This document shows positions 12,051 to 23,305 of a DNA stretch of 64,000 nucleotides, in pieces. The DNA lies in assembly GCF_023091745.1 (NCBI RefSeq), contig NC_068915.1, forward strand, positions 53,564,001-53,628,000, read 5' to 3'. The notes below the pieces were generated by a model. The model searched no databases, was not told the DNA's origin, and was given only the letters and a program-made list of their open reading frames with translations. The position numbers and the translations under genes are program-made. The DNA comes from Budorcas taxicolor. Its lineage: Eukaryota > Chordata > Mammalia > Artiodactyla > Bovidae. How positions within the stretch are numbered: position 1 is the stretch's first letter; the number at the start of each line of letters is the position of its first letter.

Positions 12051-12064
12051 TCCCAAAGAAAGGC

Positions 12065-12979
12065 CATCCTTCAAACAAAACAAACATGCAAATCAAGCTC
12101 CTGGCTGTTGCTTAGATAACAAAATTGTGCATGTAGGTGATATTCCATTTCCTTAAGTGTTAATCACAATAAAATCAACTGTTTCTTAACCCAATGAAAT
12201 GTAAGATCATCAGGATGTGATTACATGTCCTTTATAATGACTTTAATCAAGATGTAACTACACTGCTGAGTATAAGTAAAATTGCATTAAATTGCAATTT
12301 ACTTAAGGAGATTCAAGAGTCCTTCAATTTTTAAAATATAAATAAAATATAACTAAATATTGAAACTATGATTTTCAACAGACACTGTTTTACAGTGTAT
12401 TAAAAGGATTAGAAATACTACAATTACTCAGCTTAAGCTTGCTCTAGTTAGATATTTTTCTGAAACCAAGAAAATAGTACTACATAACATCCCTGTATAT
12501 AACATTGCTATCAGATAATTCCACTTATGCCATATTTAAAATCACTTACATCTTAGTCTTGTTATGAAAGACTTGTTGAAATTAGAAATACCAACCATAC
12601 TCTCCTTTTTCAAATAAAGAATCATCTACTTTTATGTTAATAGTAATTTACTTTAAGGTTGCTCTACCATACATTTTCCTAAATTTATTTTTTTTCCATT
12701 TTCTCTCTGAAATCCAAAGGAATTATATAGATTGTTACATAGTGCATGAGAGTAAGAAGTGAATTTAACGGGTGATGGGTAGACAATTATCCTAGCTTCT
12801 TTTGCAAAATTAGAAGACTTAATTTTTTAAAAAATTGCTTCAAATCTTATTCATATTTGAATGTCTTATTTATACCCTGCTCATAAAACATATTTTTTCT
12901 ACCAACTAATTTTTTAGTTTCCTTTGTACCTATTTGTTGACAGGATAAAATGTTATGTTATATATTACAGAAAATTTGA
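12065..12979. other. No feature seen
   Basis: AT-rich DNA between two BovB pieces. No repeat family or gene recognised. Confidence 0.5.
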
Positions 12980-13546
12980 GGAGGAGTGCAGCCATGAAAT
13001 TAAAAGAAGCCTACTCCTTGGAAAGAAAGTTATGGCCAACCTAGACAGTATATTAAAAAGCAGAGACATTACTTTGTCAATAAAGGTCCCTCTAGTCAAG
13101 GCTATTGTTTTTCCAGTAGTCATGTATGGATGTGAGAATTGGACTACAAAGAAAGCTGAGCACAGAAGAATTGATGCTTTTGAACTGTGGTATTGGAGAA
13201 GACTCTTGAGAGTCCCTTGGACTGCAAGGAGACCCAACCAGTCCATCCTAAAGGTAATCAGTCCTGGATGTTCATTGGAAGGACTGATGTTGAATCTGAA
13301 AGTCCAATATTTTAGCCACCTGATGTGAAAAGCTGACTCATTTGAAAAGACCCTGATGTTGGGAATTATTGAAGGTGGGAGGAGAAGTGGACAACAGAGG
13401 ATGAGATGGTTGGATGGCATCACCAACTCAATGGACATGAGTTTGGATAAACTCTGGGAGTTGGTGATAGACAGGGAGGCCTGGCATGCTGCAGTTCACG
13501 GGGTCACAAAGAGTCAGACACAACTGAGTGACTGAACTGAACTGAA
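12980..13546 (+). mobile_element. BovB LINE, 3' end
   Basis: About 565 bp, beginning in the segment after the RT domain and ending in (actga)n. The frame 12924-13328 is open through the region where many copies stop, because this copy has AGA (13164-13166) there. It stops in the following 'HLM' segment. No clear TSD. Confidence 0.93.
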
Positions 13547-13694
13547 AACATAGCTGTTTACCTTTTATCATTTCTTCAAAAGATTGTAATGACAAAAAAA
13601 AAAAAAGAGAAAAAATGCATGTGTAACCTTAACAAATTATTCAAATCCTGATTCTACTGCTGACAATAAATTTTAGTATCTTATTACAAAGGAA

Positions 13695-14265
13695 AATACT
13701 TAATGGCAGTTTTAAAATATTGCCACAGATAATTTGAAAATCCTCACATCAAGAGGTACACACCTTGTCTCTAACCCTTGAAGTGAGACCAGCTTATAAT
13801 TGTTTCAGCCAACAGAATATGGTCAAAGTAATTCGATGTGAATTTTGAGGCTGGGTCATGAAAGGTCACATACCTCTTTCCTAAAACAGTGGCTCTTGGA
13901 GCCTTCAGTTGCCTTGTAGGAAGCCCAACTACCTTTATGCTTCCATGTTCTGAGGAAGCCCAAGCTATAAGGAGAGGCCATATTCAGACACTCTCAGACA
14001 ATTTTGAGCCTACGCTTTGAGTCATCTCAGCCCAGATGCAAAATATGGAAGTGCAGAAGCCTCTATATGTGTCTGTTTCCCAACATTCAACCCATCCCTA
14101 GCCATGAAGAACTTTGCAGAGGCCCCATATATTGCAGACCACAGAAAACTCATTGCCATGTTCAAATCGCTGACATACAAAATTTGTAAGACTGTTAAAA
14201 TGGTTGTTGTTTCGTGACACTTAAGTGTGAACTGCTTATTATGTAGCAGTAGATAGCAGAGATAA
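13695..14265 (+). mobile_element. MLT1-like LTR (ERVL-MaLR)
   Basis: The segment around 'gaggctgggtcatgaaaggtc' (13849-13869), the two-fold 'gaggaagccc' region near 13950, and the end 'ttatgtagcagtagatagc' (about 14239-14257) follow the order expected of an MLT1-type solo LTR. It is old and diverged. Short overlapping open frames at 14004-14217 are incidental. Confidence 0.68.
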
Positions 14266-14475
14266 TGCCAGATGAAAATTTTTCTTCCTCCATAATTTGG
14301 CAGACTTGTTATGAAGAGGAAAGAAAAGAAAATGTGGCATTATGTGTTGCATTATGCAAACCTGAGTACTGTTTAAATAGCTGTGCTCTATGATAATCAG
14401 GATGAAAATCATGGATAATACTCTCATATCGGGTTTTTGTAGAAGATTAAGTGAAAAAACATAATTAAGGTATCT

Positions 14476-14884
14476 AACACAAGCATGCCGAAGAATTGTT
14501 ACTTTTGAACTGTGGTGTTGGAGAAGACTCTGGAGAGTCCCTTGGATTGCAAGGAGGTCCAATCAGTCCATCCTAAAGGAGATCAGTCCTGGGTGTTCAT
14601 TGGAAGGATTGATGCTAAAGCTGAAACTTCAATACTTTGGCCACCTCATGCGAAGAGTTGCCTCATTGGAAAAGACCCTGATGTTGGGAGGGATTAGGGG
14701 CAGGAGGAGAAGGGGACGACAAATGAGATGGCTGGATGGCATCACTGACATGATGGACATGAGTTTGAGAAAACTCTGGGTGTTGGTGATGGACAGGGAG
14801 GCCTGGCGTACTGTGATTCATGGGGCTGCAAAGAGTCGGACACGACTGAGGCACTGAACTGAACTGAACTGAACACAAGCATGC
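14476..14884 (+). mobile_element. BovB LINE 3' end with perfect TSD
   Basis: A ~383-bp 5'-truncated insertion (14489-14871) between perfect 13-bp copies of 'aacacaagcatgc' at 14476-14488 and 14872-14884. It starts at the CGA codon region of ORF2, and its frame 14600-14857 encodes the last ~85 residues up to the family C-terminus. The tail is (gaact)n. This is the cleanest single-insertion record of a BovB in the window. Confidence 0.96.
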
Positions 14885-15948
14885 ATTTAAAAAACTGTGA
14901 GTTTTTTTATTCCTCTTAGTATTGAAGACATTTCACCCTGCCTTGTTAAAGAAGTAGCATTATAGCCAGAGAAAAGATAAAAAAATATAAATTAGAAAGG
15001 AATATTTTCTGCTTATCAGAATCAGAAAAAAAAATCTCATTAAGCAGGAGGTAGTTGTAATGCAGTATATATACATAATAAAAGTTTCAATTCAGTTTAA
15101 CAAATACATGGTTATATGATAGAAGAAATATATAGTTTGAAATACAACATGAATGGAAGAGCTGCATTTGCAGTCCTCATGGAATTTAGAATATAGCAGG
15201 TAAATAGGGTTATACATTTTAGCATGATGGGTGTTAAAGAGAAGTCTAGATTGCTAGAAATATATATAAGATCAAAAGGAAATATATAAGGGCAGAATGT
15301 ACTCTAGTCTGAGATCACAGAAGGCATAGTTAGAAACTTAATCATTAAGTTGATTTGAAAGATGAATAGATGATAGCTTATAAATATTGGAAGAATGTTC
15401 CAAGAGGAAAAAAAGTAGGAACATTGTTAAAAGTGCAGAGGAGAGAGAAAGCAGAATCTTAGAGAAAATCAAGAGAGAACTAGTGTATCTGGGTCATGTA
15501 GACAAATAAAGGCAAATAACTGGAGAAACAGGCAGGGGCTATATGATAAAGGGTGTTGAATGTAATTTTAATGATTTGGGAATTTCTCTAATGGACAATG
15601 GAAAATTATTGGAAAGGTAGTAAGTGAATGACCAGGTTTTCGTTTTACAATATTAGCTAAAGGACTCATGATATGTGTTACTCTCTGGAGTTGAAATCTT
15701 GCAGATTTTCATAGCTTTTTTTTCTTTTAATGCTCATGATGCTTCTTCATTCAAAATGTTTGGGCATTTACTTTCTACAGTTTTATAAGAGAAATAAAAT
15801 ATTGGCTTCACGACTCATACTCTCAAGCCGCAATTAAAAACTTAAAAAGGATAAAACATCTTATCACACAGGGATCAACACTGTTAAATGTATCACCATG
15901 TTGTTTCATGATTAAAAAAAAAAATTCTAAAATGTGAGCCCACAGTAG
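14885..15948. other. AT-rich spacer with a possible old mammal-wide repeat
   Basis: The part at about 15380-15690 ('aggcaggggc...', then a run reading like 'ggaatttctctaatggacaatgg') resembles an ancient dispersed repeat, family not assigned. The rest shows nothing. Confidence 0.35.
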
Positions 15949-16158
15949 GAATTTCCTGGTGGCTCAGATGTTAAGGAATCTACCTGCAATGCGGGAGACC
16001 TGGGTTAGATCCCTGGGTTGCGAAGATCCCCTGGAGGAGGGTATGGCAACCCACTCCAGTATTCTCACCTGGAGAATCCCCATGGACAGAAGAGCCTGGC
16101 AGGCTACAGTCCTTGGTGTCTCAAAGAGTCAGACAGTACTGAGCAACTAAGCATGACA
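15949..16158 (+). mobile_element. Bov-tA SINE, full length
   Basis: Head 'atttcctggtggctcagatg', box-B-like 'gggttagatccctgg', body 'ggcaacccactccagtattc', end 'gacagtactgagcaactaag'. No clear TSD. Confidence 0.93.
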
Positions 16159-16518
16159 CATTATTTTCAAAGAGATTCTGGTCACTTTTGAAAAAAGTAC
16201 TGTATCACTTTACATGACAACTACTTTGCAGAAGAAAATATTTGATTAAAATGTATGTGTTATAATACAACCTCTCATTCTGCTTTTATTTACAACATCT
16301 GAAAGTCTAAAAGTCTTAGTCTTACTTGCTATCTAGTAGATGTTCGTGTATTGACTGGTCCTTACCAGTTCACATAAATCTTACCTCTTTGCTTCATAGC
16401 AGTTACCTCCAGGACACTAAGTATAATAAATACCCATCTTATAACCAGGGTCCAGATATCCTACCTACCTTTATCTTGCCCCATTCCTAAAAGTTATTTA
16501 TACCCATGTACTTTTCTT
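16159..16518. other. No feature seen
   Basis: Spacer between a SINE and a BovB end. Nothing recognised. Confidence 0.5.
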
Positions 16519-16717
16519 GGAGGGATTGGGGGCAGGAGAAGAAGGGGACGACAGAGGATGAGATGGCTGGATAGCATCACTGACTCGATGGACGTGAGTC
16601 TGAGTGAACTCCGGGAGTTGGTGATGGACAGGGAGACCTGGTGTGCTGTGATTCGTGGGGTGGCAAAGAGTCGGACATGACTGAGCAACTGAACTGAACT
16701 GAACTGAACTGAACTGA
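16519..16717 (+). mobile_element. BovB LINE, extreme 3' end
   Basis: Only about 200 bp, beginning at 'ggagggattgggggcagg' and ending in five or more 'gaact' units (16691-16717). Little divergence is visible against the copies at 59.4 and 63.2 kb, so it is probably one of the younger insertions. The flanks share only 'cccatg' and no TSD can be claimed. Confidence 0.93.
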
Positions 16718-17278
16718 CTCTTCCCATGAATACAGTGTTTCTTCCTGAAAACAAAGCAAAGCAAAATCACAAAACACCTCCTTAATCCTCACTGCCCTCT
16801 TTTTTTCTCTCTATGTTGTCTCTTCAGTTTGCTGGGTCTTAGTTCTTAAGAGCTTGATAAACCAACACTTGGAAATACAGTGTGGCACTACTTCCCATGG
16901 TAACTGGTGTCACTTCTTTCCTTTTATCACTTGTTCTAACTTATTCTGACATTACCTTTTCTTTTCAGCTTACAGCCAAAATGCATCATCATCAGTGTAG
17001 AATCTGTAGTTAAACATGTACATACTGGCTACGTTAAAGTGAAGTGTATTCAATCCATATAAATATTAGCATACAGGATACCATCCAAAGACACAAACTT
17101 ACAGAATAATTAAAAAATACTTACCTTTATGTATGATACTTTGCTTTGGAAAATAAACCCTACATTCACACACAAAAATGACATTTGCCAGAAATTTTTC
17201 AAGCTTTTTTCTGAGAGGAATATCTCCTACTACTATCATGAGAATTGGATGTCAGAAGCAATTTTAATTATCTCACAC
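16718..17278. other. No feature seen
   Basis: Unassigned sequence with a poly-T-rich patch near 16800. Nothing recognised. Confidence 0.45.
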
Positions 17279-17447
17279 TTTTGCGACCCCGTGGACTATA
17301 GCCTACTAGGCGCCTCACTCCATGGGATTCTCCAGGCAAGAATACAGGCCATTTCCTTTCCAGAGGAGCTTCCCAACCCAGGGATTGAACCTGGGTCTCC
17401 CGCATTGCAGGCAGATGCTTTAACCTCTGAGCCACCAGGGAAGCCCT
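17279..17447 (-). mobile_element. Bov-tA SINE, slightly 3'-truncated
   Basis: On the plus strand it starts at 'ttttgcgaccccgtggact' and ends in the reverse-complemented head 'gagccaccagggaagccct'. The terminal 'gtcggacacgactgagcgac' part is missing, so the copy lost its 3' end or was deleted after insertion. Confidence 0.9.
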
Positions 17448-18469
17448 CTATACAAAGTTATATCCTTTGCTTAGATAGTAGAAATTATGTTTTAAGTCTG
17501 TATATAAATACAAAAAATGAGATGTTGGCAATATAAGGTTTACATATAAATTAGAATGGTTATATTTTTTATAAAGTTGTTTTGTTTTTAGATTTGTCTG
17601 CATAGCCAATTAGTTTTTGCTGTTTTGTGGGACATTTCATATTTAATAATGAGCAAAAAATGTTTTCCATATGCTAAGGTTTTCAGAGAGACTAACAAGC
17701 ACTTTAGAGTCTTATTTTAAAAAGTGTATATTCCAAAGTAATGTTGTTTAAGAATTATGATTTATGAATGTACATTCTATGTATTAAAGTCTATTCAATA
17801 GATGTATAAATAATGAAATTAATAATATAAAAATATAAATAACTTGTCAAGTAAGGCTGCAAATGGTTAGCATTCATTTGCTTTTACGTGAAAGTCAAAT
17901 TATAGAAGTTAGAAAAATCAAAAAGTCATGTGCTTTTCTCTAAGTAGATTGATTACCTAATCATCTTTTCTAAAGCATATGTCCTCCCAAATATATTATG
18001 AATATTTCAGAACTAAAAGATAATATTTATAAAATGATTGTGAAGATTTTATGTATATCTAGTTTTTCAACATTAAGAGCAATGTTTCAAACACTGGTAT
18101 CAATAAAGCATTCTTGCAAAGGCACACAAATTTAATGGATCAATCTGTGAATTAATTTATACACCAAGGCAGTGTTTAAAAAATAAGTGATAGAGGAATC
18201 AGTCAACAATTAGCAGAGCTAATCATCTGGATGTAATCAGGGAAAGAGTCAAAAGGAGCCCTCCCAAAGCCACATCATCTCAAAGTGACAATGTACATTC
18301 CCAGCCGACACCCTCTGGAGAGCAATATCAGAGATTTCATACTACAGAGGAAATATACTTCAATAAAAACACAGCTACTTAAAAAAGAAATATGCAAACA
18401 AACAAATAAGCTGTAGATGAGTACAAAGAAGACCTGAATAAGATATTACAGCAAATCTGGATATTGTTC
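17448..18469. other. No feature seen
   Basis: Very AT-rich. I see no coding frame and no family I can name. The part at 18160-18460 may belong to the old L1 that follows but I cannot align it. Confidence 0.4.
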
Positions 18470-18571
18470 CACATAAAAATGGAGAGAAGCTGTTTTTAAC
18501 ACAGTGACTTACAAGAAATAGTAAAGGGATTTCTTCAGACTAAAAGCAAATGACTACTGACAGTAGCTAGA

Positions 18572-18612
<41 letters not shown>

Positions 18613-20495
18613 TAAAGATGACTAAGTAAATACAAAATATATTATATATGCATATTTATTTACTTTCTTTTAACTGATTTTTTTAAAGTACATATGAAGC
18701 TTTTATATGAAGCAATGTGCATATAAATATATTGCTGAGCCTATAAAATATATAAACGTATTATATTTGCCAATGATATCACAAAGTAGGTGGATAGGAG
18801 CAAATTTCTACTGGGCTAAGCTAAAGACTGCAGATGGTAACTCAAACCTATAGGACCAAAAGAGACAAGAAGTAGATTAAAAAAAAAGTAATATTAAAAA
18901 CTGGTAAATACATACATGCTCTCCTTTAACTTCTCAACTTTCCTAAAAGACATAAAATTATATCAAGTAGCAGGTACCACAATGAATGTTAGGTTAGTAG
19001 CATATACAGAATGCATAACAATACCACAAAAAGAGGAGAGAAAGGGGGTAAAGTTATACAAGAGTAATATTTATATATCTTACTAGAATTATAAATTATG
19101 ACATAGATGCCTGTAGCTTGAGATATATACAGTAAACCCTAAAGCAACAATTAAGGAAAAAACTGAAAAATATATATATAGAGAGAAAATATCCTCAAGG
19201 AAATTAAAATATTACATTAGAAAAGACTTAATTCAAATGAAAGTAATAAATTGAAAATAGGAGGATGAAAAACATACAAGATATATAGGGAAAAAGTAAA
19301 ACAATGATGTAAATTCCACTATATCAATAATAAAATTAAATATAAATAGATTAAATCTTCGTTAAAAGCAGAAATTGTCAGACTAGGTGAATGTAAGATT
19401 TATCTACATACTGTCCACATGTAGCTTTATCCAAAGATAAAAATAAGTTGAAGGAAAATGATAGGAAAAAATCATGCAAATTAGCAAATACAAGAAAACC
19501 TAAGTAGCTATAATAATATTAGACAAAATATATTTTAAAACAAAAAACTGTTACAGAGATAAAGATTTTACAATAATAAAGGGAGCAATCCATCAGGAAG
19601 ATATAATAATTTAAAAACATATGTACCAGACTATTGAACACAAAAATACATGAAGCAAAACCTTCCAGAAATGAAGAGCAAAATAGACCACTCAACAATA
19701 TTTGTTGAAGACTAAAGCAACCCCACCTTTAGGAATGAATAGAATAATTAGGCAGAATATCAACAAAAGAATGGAAGATGAGCAAGAGAAACACTGTGAA
19801 CCAACTAAATCCAAGAGACATTTACAGGAGATTCAATGAACAGTTGAGTTGATATACTTATCAAGTGCACATGGAACATTCTTCTGGAAGACGTTATCCT
19901 AAGCCATAAAATAAGCCTCAGTGAATTTACAAGAATTAAAATCATATAAAGTATGTTCTCATACCAGAATAAAATGAAATACGCCAATAACAGAAAGATG
20001 TGGGAAACTCATAAATATATGGAAGTTAAACAACATATGCCCAAATAGCCAATGAATTAAAGAAGAATTAACAAGAGAAATTAGAAGATATTCTAACATC
20101 CCAAGGGGATGCAACACAAACAGTGCTTATACTTAACAGGAAATTTATCATAGTAAATGTCTTTATCAAAATAGAATTTAAAAAAAGGTTTCAAAGCAAT
20201 AAATGAATATGTCACATTAAGAAAGTGGAAAGGAAAAGTAAATTGAAACAAACCAGGCAGAAGGAAGCAAATAATAAAGGTTAGAGCAGAAATCAATGAA
20301 ATGCAAAATAGACAATTGAGAAAATCAACAAAACCAAAAGTTGGTTCTATAAACAGATTGATAATAGTGACTAAGCTTTAGTTAGATTGACTAAGTAAAA
20401 GACAGTATACAAATTGTTAATTAAAAATGAAATAATGGCACTACTTCTGCATAGAAATAATTAAAGGAATTTACAGAAATAAAAATAATTATAAG
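18470..20495 (+). mobile_element. Old mammalian L1 (L1M-type), inter-ORF region to start of RT
   Basis: The order 'tacaagaaatagtaaaggga' with 'tttcttcagactaaaagcaaa' (end of ORF1), then the AT-rich inter-ORF stretch, then ORF2 phrases such as 'tcatcaggaagatataa', 'agtgcacatggaacattctt' and 'gagcagaaatcaatgaaatg' matches an old L1 running left to right. It holds the ORF2 endonuclease region and stops before the RT motifs. The frames are destroyed. A (CA)18 run lies near its left end. Confidence 0.75.
18575..18610. repeat. (CA)18 microsatellite
   Basis: A perfect run of 18 CA units, 36 bp, within old L1 sequence. Uninterrupted runs of this length are usually polymorphic in populations. Confidence 0.97.
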
Positions 20496-20632
20496 GAAAC
20501 CCAGACTTCCAGCCTCCAGAACTGTGAGAAATGTCTGTTACTTATAAACTACCCAAGCTGTAGTAATTTGTTATAGCAGCCCTAATGGACTGACAGTCAT
20601 GAATTTGGGGGCAAGCATGGAATGCTCTAGAT
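20496..20632 (+). mobile_element. LTR-like repeat relic, 3' end
   Basis: 'cttccagcctccagaactgt' (20507-20526) followed by 'gtaatttgttatagcagccc' is the same terminal block as at the left edge of the window. It is followed, across a SINE, by what looks like the 5' part of a related LTR (20957-21135), so two partial copies may lie in tandem. Confidence 0.5.
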
Positions 20633-20642
20633 TGAATGCTTA

Positions 20643-20956
20643 GTGAAGTGAAAAGTGAAAGTTGCATCCAACTCTTTGTTTCCCCATGAACTATACAGTC
20701 CATGGAATTCTCCAGGCCAGAATACTGGAGTGGGTAGCCTTTTCCTTCTCCAGGGGATCTTTCCAACCCAGGGATTAAACCCAAGTCTGCTGCATTGTAG
20801 GCAGATTCTTTACCAGCTGAGCTACAAGGGAAGCCCAAGAATACTGGAGTGGGTAGCCAATCCCTATTCCAGCGGATCTTCCCGACCCAGGAATCAAACC
20901 AAGGTCTCCTGCATTGCAGGAGGATTCTTTACCAACTGAGCCATGAATGAAGCCCC
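20643..20956 (-). mobile_element. Dimeric-head Bov-tA SINE with TSD
   Basis: On the plus strand this reads as a full Bov-tA in reverse (20643-20836, ending 'aagggaagccc') joined directly to a second reversed head with ~40 bp of body (20837-20956, 'aagaatactggagtggg'...'aagcccc'). The whole is bounded by the 10-bp duplication 'tgaatgctta' at 20633-20642 and 20957-20966. The single TSD shows that both heads came in as one RNA. The same fusion point occurs at 24537/24538 and 60188/60189. Confidence 0.93.
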
Positions 20957-21135
20957 TGAATGCTTATGTTTCCTCCAAATTCATACCTAATTTCAGACAT
21001 GATGGTGTTTGGAGGTGAGGCCACTGGGAGATGATCAGGTCATGAGGGAAAAGCCTTCATAAATGGAATTATTTCCTTTATAAAAGAGACCCAAGGGAGA
21101 TCCCTTGCTCCTTCTGTCACTTGAGGACCCAGTTA
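20957..21135 (+). mobile_element. LTR-like repeat relic, 5' part
   Basis: 'atgatggtgtttggaggtga', 'gatcaggtcatgaggg' and 'tttataaaagagacccaagg' in this order are the 5' half of a MaLR-like LTR, with a TATA-like 'tataaaag' at about 21079-21086. The dimeric SINE is inserted near its left end. Confidence 0.5.
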
Positions 21136-21322
21136 AAAGACTAAATCATGAATTCTAGAATTACTACTACTGGAAGAAAATTAATACAATTTTATTTAAA
21201 TATTAGGTAGGATAAATTCATGACAATGGCCTTATCTCAGTTACTATTGAATGGCAACTCTTATATCCAGAGTGTATAAAATCCACCATCCTGAATATGA
21301 ATATCTTTATTTCATATTTGCT

Positions 21323-21737
21323 ATTGTTGTTCAGTCCCTCAGTCGTGTCCGTCTCTTAGCTGGACCGTAGCAAACCAGGCTTCCCTGTCCTACACTATCT
21401 CCTAGAGATTGCTCAAACTCATGACCATTTATTTGATGATGCCAGCCAACTGTCTCATCCTCTGTCACCTTCTTCACTTCCTGCCTCCATCTTTCCCAGC
21501 ATCAGGGTCTTTTCCAATGAATGGGATCTTCCCATCAGGTGGCCAAAGTACTGGAGCTTCAGCATCAGCATCAGTCTTTCCATGAATATTCAGGATTGAT
21601 TTCCTTTAGGATTGACATATTTGATCTCCTTGCTGTCCAAGAGACTCTCAAGAGTCTTCTCCAGCACCAGAGTTTGAAAGCATCAATTCTTTGGCACTCA
21701 GCCTTATTTATGGTCCAACTCTCGTATCTGTACATCC
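21323..21737 (-). mobile_element. Old BovB LINE 3' end
   Basis: Starts on the plus strand with 'ctattgttgttcagtccctc' (the older tail type with GTT units) and ends near 'atctgtacatcc' in the segment before the C-terminal domain. It has many substitutions, and the ORF2 codon often found as TGA is CAA here. An older insertion than the (gaact)n copies. Confidence 0.9.
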
Positions 21738-21744
21738 TTAAACT

Positions 21745-22375
21745 CACTTTTGAAAATCTCATCAGTCTCAGATATGCTCTTGGGCAGCAGACTCAGCCTG
21801 CAATGCGTTGGAGTAAGGCTTGGGTTCCCAGTCAGATGCTGGGGCAAGTTTTCACTGGTGAATGCACCAGATCCTTGCTACCAGACCAAAGGTAGGAACA
21901 AGGGCCCTGGCCCTTTGGCTTTGCAGAAAAGAATTTCCATTAAAACAGAAAATAGTGAAGCAAGTATTATCTTAAGAGGAAAAGAGTATAGTACATGTGA
22001 ATAGATACACAGGTAGACTCAGAGGGAGAGTCCCTGAGCTGCACCCTCATGGTAGTTTAAATCACTCTTATGGGGGCATTTCTTCTGGTTTTCCTTTGGC
22101 TAATCATGTAGATTTGTTTAGTTCACAGTCCATATTTTGTGTATATCAGGATCCTTCCATGTGTGCACAAGGCATCTCTTAGCCAAGATGGGTCTTAACA
22201 AAGAGTTCTATGGGTAGAGCATCACTTGACATTATTCCCCCTTTGACCTAAAGGATCCTTTCTGCACATGTGTACTCCAGGAGGTCTCTTGACTTCAAGA
22301 ATGAGAAATATGTGGTGTGGACAGGGCCCATCTTCCCACTTTACCCTGGAGGCTGGATGCCTATCTATCTTCTGC
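21745..22375. mobile_element. Possible LTR or other mid-repetitive element
   Basis: A 600-bp GC-richer block with phrases such as 'ccctggccctttggctttgc' and 'gtgtatatcaggatccttcc' stands out from the AT-rich surroundings. It reminds me of a ruminant endogenous retroviral LTR, but I cannot place its ends, promoter box or family. Open frames here (21750-22004 and neighbours) are not convincing genes. Low confidence. Confidence 0.3.
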
Positions 22376-23091
22376 CTCAGATTGACATGAAATAACTGAA
22401 GTTTTTAAATCCTTTCTCCTTTAACTAGATTTAAATGCAAATGAAGCATTAAAAATATAACTAGATATATCAAATTCCATTTAGATATTTTCAAAACATT
22501 CTAAAATATGTAAATTATGTTTCAAATAAAAAACTTTTAATCTCATTATTTTAAAATGATGTCGAACCATAAATTAGTCAAGAAAAAAATAAAAGGAATG
22601 AAAGTAGGATAAAAGCCTGGAGAGAGAATGGAAGAAACCAATGGAGGAAGGGAAGGAGGGAGAAAGGAATAGAAAGAACAAAACCATGAAAGCAAATAAT
22701 TGAACTAAAGTGAAAATACATCTGTTCTTTTAGAGAGCAAGCCCTTTAAAATGACTAATTAGCCTGGAATGCTATGGGCTATTACATAACTATTGATTTA
22801 AGGAATGCAATTGATTGTATTTCTTCAAAAGTTAGAATTGCTAGGATTGTAGGAAGTTACAAAGCATAGAGGTCATTTTCTTGCCTTTGGACAGAAATAT
22901 TCCAGTCACTCAGAAACCATAGAATTTATCTTTTTTTTTTTTTTTTTTTTTATGTCCAAAGAAGAAAATCATGCATCTCCTTCCAAAAACTTAGTCACAC
23001 AAAGAACACTGTCTCAGGAGCATAACTCTGATTTACCCACACAAATAGCTCCTTAAGTAACACTGAAAAGTTGGAGATACTCTAGTTTTAG
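22376..23091. other. AT-rich spacer with purine-rich patch and T21 run
   Basis: A purine-rich patch lies at about 22600-22690 and a T21 run at 22931-22951. The T run may be the reversed poly(A) tail of an old retrocopy, but I cannot identify the body next to it. Confidence 0.4.
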
Positions 23092-23305
23092 AGCTTTCCT
23101 TGATAGCTCAGTGGTAAAAGAATCCTCATGCCAATGCAAGGGATGCAGGTTCAGTCCCTGGGCCTGGAAGATCCCTTGGTGAAGGAACTGAAAACCTACT
23201 CCAGTATTTTTGCCTGGGAAATCACATGGACAGAGAAGCCTGGTAGGCTACAGTCCATGGGGTCACAAAAAAGTCAGACATGACTTGGCAACTAAACAAC
23301 AGCAA
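23092..23305 (+). mobile_element. Bov-tA SINE, full length
   Basis: Head 'gctttccttgatagctcag', body 'gaaaacctactccagtattt', end 'gacatgacttggcaactaaa', then an A-rich tail 'caacagcaaa'. Diverged, so an older copy. Confidence 0.92.

Larger units (their letters stand above)
9860..12064 (+). mobile_element. BovB LINE, 5' half (5' UTR, endonuclease, start of RT)
   Basis: This is the only copy in the window with the BovB 5' end. It runs through the 5' UTR with tandem units, the endonuclease domain and the N-terminal RT part, and stops at 'cccaaagaaaggc' (about 12052-12064), where the minus-strand half at 8411-9857 takes over. A possible diverged TSD is 8396-8408 ('ccctgaaacaaag') against 12067-12080 ('tccttcaaacaaaa'), about 11 matches with one indel. 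I give that duplication low weight. Confidence 0.93.

Noticed and set aside
14004..14217. Two overlapping open frames of ~60 codons
   Set aside because: They lie in different frames of an MLT1-like LTR and have no coding features.
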